NCBI RefSeq assembly: GCF_002811875.1
Contig: NZ_NPDZ01000004.1
Location: 186,001-250,000 of the forward strand
Direction: 5' to 3'
Length of the DNA stretch: 64,000 nt
Source: Leptospira perolatii
Lineage (GTDB): Bacteria; Spirochaetota; Leptospiria; Leptospirales; Leptospiraceae
Shown here one piece after another: positions 57,051 to 64,000 of this stretch (the first letter of the stretch is position 1; the number at the start of each line of letters is the position of its first letter). The notes beneath the pieces are model-generated. The model was given only the letters and a program-made list of their open reading frames with translations, did not search any database and was not told the origin of the DNA. A program made the translations under genes and the position numbers.

Positions 57051-58312
57051 TCCAAAGAAGTACAATCGATGAATCCTATGTAAAAGAACTCTGTCAAAAA
57101 GCAAAGATCGCATCCCGGGAGATTCGAAAACTAAATACGAATACGAAGAATTCTATCCTGGATTCTCTTGCCAAAAGTCTATTGTCCAAGCAGTCAGAAA
57201 TCCTGGCAGAAAATGCAAAGGACCTGCAATTCGGAAAAGAAAAAGGACTGTCCGGTGCTATGCTGGACAGACTCACTCTGGATCCAAAAAGGATCGAAAA
57301 ACTTGTGGAGGCAGTGCGAGAAATACGCGCACTACCCGATCCAGTCGGAGAAGTGATCAGGGGTCTGACTCTTCCAAACGGAATTAGGCTCAATACAAAA
57401 CGAGTCCCTCTCGGAGTCGTAATGGTCATCTATGAATCCAGACCAAATGTTACCATCGATGTAGGAGCTCTTTCTTTTAAATCTGGCAACGCGTGCATTT
57501 TGCGCGGAGGCAGCGAGGCCTACCATTCAAATATGATCCTTTCGAATCTATTCAGAGACTGCCTTAAATTTGCGGGAATTTCTCCCGACGCACTCGTATT
57601 TGTGGAAAAAACAGACAGGGAGTTCATGGTTCCGTTTTTGCAACAATCTGAATTTGTGGACCTGGTCGTTCCAAGAGGAGGAGAAGGTCTCATTCGTTTT
57701 GTTTCCGAGCACTCAAAGATTCCAGTAGTAAAACATGATAAAGGAGTTTGTAATTTATTTATCGATAAATCTGCAGATCCTAAAAAAGCACTGGATATAG
57801 CGATCAATTCCAAAGTGCAACGCCCCGGAGTTTGCAATGCGGTAGAGAACTTGATCCTTCATTCGGAATATCCTAAGTCCAAAGAATTGTTAGAGGGCCT
57901 TGCACAAAAAGGAGTGGAACTTCTTTTGGATCCAGCTGCGCTTGCGTTGTTTCCCAAGGGAAAACCTGCCCAAGAGTCGGATTATCTAGAAGAATTTTTG
58001 GATCTAAGACTTTCCGTAAAAACAGTGCCATCGATTCACGAAGCTATTTTGTTTATCGAAAAAGTATCATCGGGTCATACAGAAGCTATTGTGACTGAAG
58101 ATATAGCGATGTCGAATTTATTCCGTGACTCACTAGATTCAGCGGCTTTGTTCGTAAATATCTCTACAAGATTTCACGACGGTGGAGAATTCGGATTGGG
58201 TGCAGAAGTGGGGATCTCCACAGGAAAGTTACATGTAAGGGGTCCAATGGGTTTGGTGCATCTAACCACAAGTACGACTTATGCAGAAGGCGAAGGGCAA
58301 ATTCGCGGTTAG
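57047..58312 (+). CDS. proA: glutamate-5-semialdehyde dehydrogenase
   Basis: 421 residues. Second step of proline synthesis, using the product of ProB. Catalytic Cys lies in R-P-G-V-C-N-A-V-E; other family segments include [10 protein letters not shown] and [16 protein letters not shown] near the end. Translationally coupled to proB. Confidence 0.96.
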   Translation: MIQRSTIDESYVKELCQKAKIASREIRKLNTNTKNSILDSLAKSLLSKQSEILAENAKDLQFGKEKGLSGAMLDRLTLDPKRIEKLVEAVREIRALPDPVGEVIRGLTLPNGIRLNTKRVPLGVVMVIYESRPNVTIDVGALSFKSGNACILRGGSEAYHSNMILSNLFRDCLKFAGISPDALVFVEKTDREFMVPFLQQSEFVDLVVPRGGEGLIRFVSEHSKIPVVKHDKGVCNLFIDKSADPKKALDIAINSKVQRPGVCNAVENLILHSEYPKSKELLEGLAQKGVELLLDPAALALFPKGKPAQESDYLEEFLDLRLSVKTVPSIHEAILFIEKVSSGHTEAIVTEDIAMSNLFRDSLDSAALFVNISTRFHDGGEFGLGAEVGISTGKLHVRGPMGLVHLTTSTTYAEGEGQIRG

Positions 58313-58360
58313 CTAGACTTTCAAGAATTTATATTCACCGAACTCTGCAGCGAATTCTCT

Positions 58361-58978
58361 ATGAGCTCTATTTATCAGTCATCTATTACCGGAATCTTTG
58401 GCGGAAGTTTTGATCCACCTCATATAGGACATCGAGAAATTGCCGAACATTTTCTGCAGAAATTTCCTAATTCTGAAGAACTCATCGTTGTACCTAACTA
58501 TCATTCTCCTTGGAAAGAAAATCAAGCAAACTCACCCGATTTCATATTATCGATGTTAGGTGCTGAGTTTTCCGGTTTATCCAAAATCAGAATTTGGGAC
58601 TGGGAATTACGGTCGAATCGAAAAAATTATACGTACGAAACTGTATGCGAATTAGACCGAATCCTTCCGACAAAAAAATTTGCCTTGTTGATTGGGGAAG
58701 ACAATTACTCTGAATTTCACCGATGGAGGAATTGGGAAAGCATCCTAGATCGGATTCTTTTGCTCCTGGTATTTCGAAGGACCTCCCCTCTAATTCCGGA
58801 AAATCAAAACTTGGCAAAGTACAAACAGAAGATCCTATTTTTGGAAAATCGGCTCCTGCCGGCGGCATCTTCCGATTTAAGAAAGTACCTTCCTCAGGCC
58901 ATCCAAGAGAAAAAGAAACCTATTGAACTTTCCGACTTAGTTTGGAATATCATTCTGAAATCAGGTTACTATACTTAG
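58361..58978 (+). CDS. nadD: nicotinate-nucleotide adenylyltransferase
   Basis: 205 residues. Makes deamido-NAD from nicotinate mononucleotide. G-I-F-G-G-S-F-D-P-P-H-I-G-H with the H-x-G-H motif, and L-I-G-E-D-N-Y-S-E-F-H-R-W near 110. The usual I-S-S-T-x-I-R near the end reads A-A-S-S-D-L-R. Part of the nadD-yqeK-lcp-rsfS run. Confidence 0.92.
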   Translation: MSSIYQSSITGIFGGSFDPPHIGHREIAEHFLQKFPNSEELIVVPNYHSPWKENQANSPDFILSMLGAEFSGLSKIRIWDWELRSNRKNYTYETVCELDRILPTKKFALLIGEDNYSEFHRWRNWESILDRILLLLVFRRTSPLIPENQNLAKYKQKILFLENRLLPAASSDLRKYLPQAIQEKKKPIELSDLVWNIILKSGYYT

Positions 58979-58989
58979 CCATTTTTGAG

Positions 58990-59577
58990 ATGCAAACAAT
59001 CCAAGATCAAATCGAGTATTTTCGGAAGATCGTTCCGCAAGAGATCACAACTTCGAGATGGGAACATAGCCTAAAGGTGGCCGAAATTGCGAGAGAGCTA
59101 GCCTCCATCTATACACCAGATCTGTCCGATTTGGCTTATCTTGCTGGAATCGTACACGACATCACAAAGCAAAAATCGAAGGAATTCCATCTTGCCCTAT
59201 TTAATGCGGCAGGAGACAAAGAAGGGCCGACTTTGCCTGAACCGGCTTGGCACGCTAGGTCTGCTCCCTATTACCTAAAAGAAAAATACGGGTTACAAAA
59301 CGAAACTGTATTCAGCGCAGTCCGAAACCATACTCTTGGTGGAACAGATCTAAGTCAGCTAGACTATATTTTGTATGCTTCTGACTTCTTAGGTTCGGAA
59401 TTTGCCGAGAGAAAGCCTGAGTACCAAGAATGGAGAAGACAGGCCAAAGAAAATCTATTCTTTGCAGTATTCAATAAGGCAAAAAACACTCTTATGGATC
59501 TGCTCGAAAACCAAAAAGAAATACATCCTAAAACCTTCGAGATATACAACTCTGCTCTCGAAAAAATATCCAATTGA
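58990..59577 (+). CDS. yqeK: YqeK-like HD-domain diadenosine tetraphosphatase
   Basis: 195 residues from the ATG at 58990, just after the nadD stop; an upstream ATG at 58942 would overlap nadD by 37 bp. HD motifs: [15 protein letters not shown], and V-R-N-H-T-L-G. YqeK hydrolyses Ap4A. The position between nadD and lcp/rsfS is the conserved one in other phyla. Confidence 0.88.
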   Translation: MQTIQDQIEYFRKIVPQEITTSRWEHSLKVAEIARELASIYTPDLSDLAYLAGIVHDITKQKSKEFHLALFNAAGDKEGPTLPEPAWHARSAPYYLKEKYGLQNETVFSAVRNHTLGGTDLSQLDYILYASDFLGSEFAERKPEYQEWRRQAKENLFFAVFNKAKNTLMDLLENQKEIHPKTFEIYNSALEKISN

Positions 59578-60758
59578 CATGGGGGATTTTAGAGTCTGAA
59601 TGGAATCCGAGGGAACAATTGAGTAACTCCAAGCCTTTTAACTTTCTCCCGCTTTGGATTGCCTCGGGGATACTAGTCGTCGCAGTACTTTTCTTTTTGT
59701 TTCGAAATCTTCGACGCACCGGCCTGGACGAAAAAATCAGCACGGGAAAGCCGATCCACTTTTTAGTGCACGCAGTCGCAGATGACGACACCTACGAATT
59801 CGGAGTTTTAGCTACTTTACTCCCTTCTCAAGATAGAGTCGGATTGTTTTTCATTCATCCGATTACCACTTTCGATGATCCGGACGATAGCCTGGAAATC
59901 AAAAAATCGGGAGGGGCCTCCGCGGTTCTAGACGCTTTGCAGGAGATCCTAGGATCGAAGCCTCAGTACACGATAAAGATAAAAGCGAATTCGTTTATCA
60001 AAATTGTGGATTTGCTTGGAGGACTTCCTATCTATACCGACAGCCGTACGATCAGAAGCTCTCCGATCTATGTGCGGATTCCGGGAATCTACCCTTATTC
60101 CGGAGAAGATGCATATAATTATATTTCCTACATGGATAAGAAAGAGACATTAGATTATTTAGATAGAATCAGTCGCCAAGAAAGCGCAGTACTGACTTTG
60201 TACGAAACTCTTTATGAAAATAGGGAACTTCTAAATCCGGTTTGGTCAGAACTGGTTTACTCGCTCATTGATTCAGATTTTTCTAAAGAAGATTTCTATT
60301 CTCTTTTGCGTTTCGCTACTTCCCGTCGATTATCATTTGGAATCACTGAGCTCCCGGGCGAACCTGCCCAGGATCCAAAAACGAAACGTCTTTATCTCAA
60401 AGTGGACCTCGCCCGCGCCGCCGCATCCTTTCGCAAATTCCAAAAGGATATCGGAACCGAAATTTTTGCAGACGGGGAATTTGCTCGCACTGAGGTTCTC
60501 AACGGTACCGAAATCCCCGGACTGGCAAAAGACGTAAGAGGAATTTTAGCTGATAAACGAATCAAAGTTTTATCTACTGATAATGCTTGGATCAAAGACG
60601 TAAAAAAAACCGTAATCCTAGATCGCTCGGGGAACACCGCGATTTCTGACAAGATATCCTTAGTTCTGGAAAAAGCGAAAGTTCATCACGTACTGAGAAA
60701 AGATTTGGGAATGGACTCCACTGTTTTAGTGGGAGCCGATATCGAACCTAAGAAATAA
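59574..60758 (+). CDS. LCP-family protein with LytR C-terminal domain
   Basis: 394 residues. One membrane helix (about 28-46), then an extracytoplasmic LCP domain (V-G-L-F-F-I-H-P, then [12 protein letters not shown]) and a LytR_C domain near the end ([13 protein letters not shown]). LCP enzymes link glycans to the cell wall in Gram-positives; in spirochaetes the substrate is unknown. Start overlaps yqeK by 4 bp. Confidence 0.82.
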   Translation: MTWGILESEWNPREQLSNSKPFNFLPLWIASGILVVAVLFFLFRNLRRTGLDEKISTGKPIHFLVHAVADDDTYEFGVLATLLPSQDRVGLFFIHPITTFDDPDDSLEIKKSGGASAVLDALQEILGSKPQYTIKIKANSFIKIVDLLGGLPIYTDSRTIRSSPIYVRIPGIYPYSGEDAYNYISYMDKKETLDYLDRISRQESAVLTLYETLYENRELLNPVWSELVYSLIDSDFSKEDFYSLLRFATSRRLSFGITELPGEPAQDPKTKRLYLKVDLARAAASFRKFQKDIGTEIFADGEFARTEVLNGTEIPGLAKDVRGILADKRIKVLSTDNAWIKDVKKTVILDRSGNTAISDKISLVLEKAKVHHVLRKDLGMDSTVLVGADIEPKK

Positions 60759-60781
60759 TAATTCGGAATATAGCCTTTAGA

Positions 60782-61159
60782 ATGACCCCGCCTCGCAAAA
60801 AACAGCCAAAAGAAACACCCGAAGTCCTGAAGACGATTCATAAAATCATGATGGATAAGAAATGCGAGGAGATCACTATACTCAATTTGGAATCGGTAAA
60901 CTCCTATCTCAGTTATTTCGTCATCTGCACTGTTAACTCCTCGGTACAGGCGAACGCAGTCGCTCGAGAAATAAAGAAGGCATTAAAAAGTTTTAAACTT
61001 CCTCACAAGGAAACTGACAAAACAGGTGCTTCCGCGTCGTCGGGTTGGACACTTTTGGATTACGGAGACTTCATCGTACATATTATGACCCCCGAAAAAA
61101 GAGAGTTCTACAACTTGGACAGACTCTGGCGGGACGCAGAACGAATCGAACTAGACTAA
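60782..61159 (+). CDS. rsfS: ribosome silencing factor RsfS
   Basis: 125 residues. Binds L14 and blocks subunit joining under starvation. The [17 protein letters not shown] and [15 protein letters not shown] segments are characteristic. Last gene of the run; its end overlaps the convergent DUF255 gene by 9 bp. Confidence 0.94.
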   Translation: MTPPRKKQPKETPEVLKTIHKIMMDKKCEEITILNLESVNSYLSYFVICTVNSSVQANAVAREIKKALKSFKLPHKETDKTGASASSGWTLLDYGDFIVHIMTPEKREFYNLDRLWRDAERIELD

Positions 61160-63235
61160 TTTTTTTCGAAGCGCTTCCCAATCACTCACAGGAAGATCGC
61201 ATTCGTAATTCTTGCACAAATAAGCTTGCACCTTCCCTTTAGAAGTACGGTTCTTAAGTAAAAGAATTCGATTCCCGGATTCTTCGGCTTCCTTATCGGT
61301 AGCCCAAGCCAAAACGGTCTCCGGCAAAAACAAACTTCCTACTCCTTTCCAAATTGGTAGGAGCTCCTCGGGGGAAGAGTAAACGACAGCGAGTTCTCTT
61401 GACTGACTCGTCCTCAGCCAATACGCCGTTAGCATATAGGAAAAATTTAATGCTCTTGTTTCTAACTCTGATTTGAAATAAGTAAAAATCGAATCTGCAA
61501 AGCTTAAATATCTTTCGCTATCGATCCCTAACTTAGAAAGTATTACGAATCCGAGGGCAAAGGAACTGTTCGCAGAAGGCTCTACCCCGTCGTAAGAATC
61601 CACGCTCCTGCGGAGAAGTCCCTCCCCTTCCGAGTCTACTCCAGTATCGTAAAACACTCCTGCTTTCGACCGGAATAAATGAATTCCTTGCTCTATCGTT
61701 CGAATCGCATTTTCCAAATACCGGGTCCCCTTACCCGCCTGGAATAAAGCCAAAGAAGCCAAAACGAATTCCGCATAATCGGTGCTATATGCAAGGAATC
61801 TAGCTTCTCCGTCCCGAAACCTTCGAAGTAGTCTACCGTCTTCCCTCTTTAGATGCTTCTCTAAGAATTTATAAGTATCTTCTGCAGACCGTAAAAGTTC
61901 CCCGTCCCCGAACGCTAAAGCAGCCTTAGAGGCCGCTTTAATGTAGAGGCAATTCCAAGAAAGTATCACCTTGTCGTCTCTCAATGGTCTGATTCTTTCC
62001 GATCTTCTCTGCAAGAGCTTCTCTTTATTCCTGGAGATGATTTCTTTTAGTTCACGAGGTTCTAAACCTTTTTTACGTGCGAAGTTCAAGCGGAATGATT
62101 CATTCAAAATATTATGATTCTCGAAATTACCCTTTTCGGATACGTTCCAGAATTCTTCTAATAAATCGGCATCCGGACCGCATATCTCCCGAAATTCCTT
62201 TCTACTCCAAACGTAGAATTTGCCCTCTTCTCCCTCAGAATCAGCGTCCTCGGCGCTCGCGATTCCGCCACCGGGCAAGCGCATATCTCGATTCAAATAA
62301 TCTAAAATATCGTATACCGCTTCTTTATAGAATTCGTTCCCCGTACTCTGATAACACTCAACGAGTGCTTCCATATATAAGGAATTATCGTAGAGCATTT
62401 TTTCAAAATGCGGAACAAGCCAATAATGATCCGTAGAATAACGGCTCAAGCCACCTCCTACTTGGTCGTAGATTCCTCCTTTTTTCATGGAAGTAAGAGT
62501 TTCTTCCACCATTTCCAAAGCTCGGTGTTCTCCGGTAGATTTATAGTACCTTAGCAAAAAGGAAAGCCCCATGCTCGGAGGAAATTTGTTCGTAAGATTG
62601 GTCTTAAATCCGGCGTAATCCTGGTCATAAAATCTTTCAAACATTCGAAATGCTTCATTAAATGCTTCTACTTTTGGCAAATCAGTTTCAGAAGACGCCG
62701 AACTTGCCTTTGATTCCTCGGATTCTTTAAGATAAGCGGCAAGTTCCGAAGAGGCAGTAATAATCTCCTCGCGTTTTTCTTTCCAAAGTTCATGCAAAAT
62801 TTTTAATACTTCTTTAAAGCTTTTTCTCCCATATTTTGGAACAGGTGGGAAATAAGTTCCGCCAGTAATCGGCTTTCCTTCAGGAGTTAAAAACATATTC
62901 AAGGGCCAACCACCTTGCTGGTCCATTGCTTGCAGTGCGTCCATGTAAATTCTGTCCACATCCGGCCTTTCTTCTCGGTCCACTTTTATCGAAATAAAAT
63001 ATTGATTCAGAATTTCAGCGGTCTCTTTGTCTTCAAAAGATTCATGCTCCATCACATGACACCAGTGGCAGGTCGCATAACCGATGGAAAGGAAGACTAA
63101 CTTATCTTCTTCATTTGCTTTTTTGAATGCTTCCTTTGACCAAGGAAACCAGTCCACTGGATTGTAGGCATGCTGAAGTAGATAAGGACTCTTTTCAGAC
63201 ACGAGTCGGTTTGGTTTCTTTTCTTCTGATTCCAT
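61151..63235 (-). CDS. DUF255 thioredoxin-fold protein, YyaL/SSP411-like
   Basis: 694 residues from the ATG at 63235; a TTG 16 codons upstream has a possible GGAAG site and is the alternative. N-terminal thioredoxin-like domain with [15 protein letters not shown] and [13 protein letters not shown], then an (alpha/alpha)6-barrel-like region ([21 protein letters not shown]). Function unknown in the family. Divergent from the TolC gene. Confidence 0.9.
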   Translation of the reverse strand: MESEEKKPNRLVSEKSPYLLQHAYNPVDWFPWSKEAFKKANEEDKLVFLSIGYATCHWCHVMEHESFEDKETAEILNQYFISIKVDREERPDVDRIYMDALQAMDQQGGWPLNMFLTPEGKPITGGTYFPPVPKYGRKSFKEVLKILHELWKEKREEIITASSELAAYLKESEESKASSASSETDLPKVEAFNEAFRMFERFYDQDYAGFKTNLTNKFPPSMGLSFLLRYYKSTGEHRALEMVEETLTSMKKGGIYDQVGGGLSRYSTDHYWLVPHFEKMLYDNSLYMEALVECYQSTGNEFYKEAVYDILDYLNRDMRLPGGGIASAEDADSEGEEGKFYVWSRKEFREICGPDADLLEEFWNVSEKGNFENHNILNESFRLNFARKKGLEPRELKEIISRNKEKLLQRRSERIRPLRDDKVILSWNCLYIKAASKAALAFGDGELLRSAEDTYKFLEKHLKREDGRLLRRFRDGEARFLAYSTDYAEFVLASLALFQAGKGTRYLENAIRTIEQGIHLFRSKAGVFYDTGVDSEGEGLLRRSVDSYDGVEPSANSSFALGFVILSKLGIDSERYLSFADSIFTYFKSELETRALNFSYMLTAYWLRTSQSRELAVVYSSPEELLPIWKGVGSLFLPETVLAWATDKEAEESGNRILLLKNRTSKGKVQAYLCKNYECDLPVSDWEALRKKLV

Positions 63236-63328
63236 TTTTTTACGATAGTTTAATGTTTGTGTACATATTTTTCGATTTGGCAAATTCTTCCAAATTTAAA
63301 ACCTTGCTCCAAGGAAGAACAAGTACTC

Positions 63329-64000
63329 ATGCAACGCATTCAGTCGGTTATTCGGAAATATTCTCTGATCCACTTCCTAGTCGGAAACATTTTGATTACA
63401 CTTCCGATGTTCTCTCAAGAAAATCAATCCACCGACCAAAGTCAAACAAAGGTTTTACATCTCAGCTTAAAAGAAGCTGTAAATTATGTCCTTGAGAATA
63501 ATATTACTGTAAAGAATGCCAAGATGGAATTCGTAAAATCCGATTCTGGTGAGCTGAAAAACGAATCCCAATATGCATGGACAATGGTCGGTTCGTTTTC
63601 CACAGTAAGAACGAATTTGCCATTCAACCGAAACAACGTACTAAGTGGTACTAAGATTTCTAACGATAGGATCGCTGTTGGAGTCCAAAAGCAGTTTCAG
63701 ACCCAAACCTATTTTAGTTTGGAAGCGAGCACGATCCGATTCGACTCGAACGCATTTGAAACCGCTACGAACAACACTCTCGGAGCCTTCGGAAAAGTAC
63801 TCGCGGCTCCCCCTCAGTACACTGGCGCCCTGTCTTTAACTTTGAGCCAAGAACTCCTGAAATACAGCTTTGGACGCACTGAGAAGGAGCGTCAGAAGAT
63901 TCTAAAACAGAATACCGTGATTAAACGGGACGAATTAATCTATATACTCTCGCAATTAGTAGTTAAAACCCTAGTAGATTACTGGACTCTGAGCGTGTAC
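63329..64000 (+). CDS. TolC-family outer-membrane efflux protein, 5' part only
   Basis: The first 224 residues of a gene cut by the window end. The signal peptide I-H-F-L-V-G-N-I-L-I-T-L-P-M-F-S ends before Q-E-N-Q. L-S-L-K-E-A-V-N-Y-V-L-E-N-N-I-T-V-K-N-A is the typical first helix of TolC-like proteins, and L-T-L-S-Q-E-L-L-K-Y-S-F-G is the usual second landmark. Start chosen at the ATG 63329 (AAGGA upstream, spacing long). Confidence 0.85.
   Translation, partial: MQRIQSVIRKYSLIHFLVGNILITLPMFSQENQSTDQSQTKVLHLSLKEAVNYVLENNITVKNAKMEFVKSDSGELKNESQYAWTMVGSFSTVRTNLPFNRNNVLSGTKISNDRIAVGVQKQFQTQTYFSLEASTIRFDSNAFETATNNTLGAFGKVLAAPPQYTGALSLTLSQELLKYSFGRTEKERQKILKQNTVIKRDELIYILSQLVVKTLVDYWTLSVY

Noticed and set aside
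1..64000. CRISPR array, phage, insertion sequence or plasmid origin
   Set aside because: No regularly spaced short repeats, transposase, integrase, capsid or replication gene was found; gene content is mostly housekeeping and surface proteins.

Overview
The window is about 64 kb of ordinary chromosome from a spirochaete, most likely a Leptospira of intermediate GC. The inference rests on several things: many lipoproteins with relaxed spirochaetal lipoboxes, a leptospiral set of signalling enzymes (class III cyclase on a 7TM sensor, two SpoIIE-type phosphatases, a GGDEF protein), a B12-riboswitch-controlled BtuB, and gene orders such as rplU-prp-rpmA-obg-proB-proA-nadD-yqeK-lcp-rsfS. I see no phage, insertion sequence, plasmid or CRISPR array. 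Genus and species are inferred from gene content, not from a search.

Layout. 1-7.4 kb: the end of a DUF1499 gene, then a minus-strand run: zinc-ribbon protein, small exported protein, rsmD, membrane sulfatase-fold enzyme, carB. 7.5-12.7 kb: two small exported proteins, then TonB-like protein, ruvB and an HtrA protease, and thymidylate kinase. 12.7-13.6 kb: tRNA-Arg(CCG) followed by two perfect 180-bp repeats, each restarting with the last 19 bp of the tRNA region, and then more hairpin-rich DNA. 13.6-18.1 kb: an ankyrin protein and a cobalamin-riboswitch operon made of btuB and a beta-propeller lipoprotein. 18.2-20.3 kb: CapA-like protein and a methyltransferase. 20.6-31.5 kb is the accessory, surface-oriented part: a 1832-residue Ig/Calx-beta lipoprotein, a superoxide-reductase-like exported protein, two paralogous membrane proteins, an endoglycoceramidase-like GH5 lipoprotein and a lipoprotein with a metzincin zinc motif. 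31.5-45.7 kb: transporter, phosphatase, SufE, oxidoreductases, TrhO, AlkD, RmuC, adenylate cyclase and a MarR/EVE/SRPBCC operon behind a long palindromic operator. 46-54 kb: typA, pirin, a large SpoIIE phosphatase, a CsoR/CstR-type regulator and a diguanylate cyclase. 54-61 kb: the ribosome/proline/NAD housekeeping run. The end holds a DUF255 thioredoxin-fold protein and the start of a TolC-family gene.

How the parts work together. The riboswitch, BtuB and its translationally adjacent beta-propeller lipoprotein look like one B12 capture and uptake unit, similar in logic to BtuB/BtuG of Bacteroides. The tRNA-Arg locus has the same architecture as the E. coli tyrT locus and may give a structured repeat RNA. 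Two intergenic regions 28 kb apart carry the same two-hairpin element with a compensating base change, so it is a dispersed repeat family and not coding DNA.
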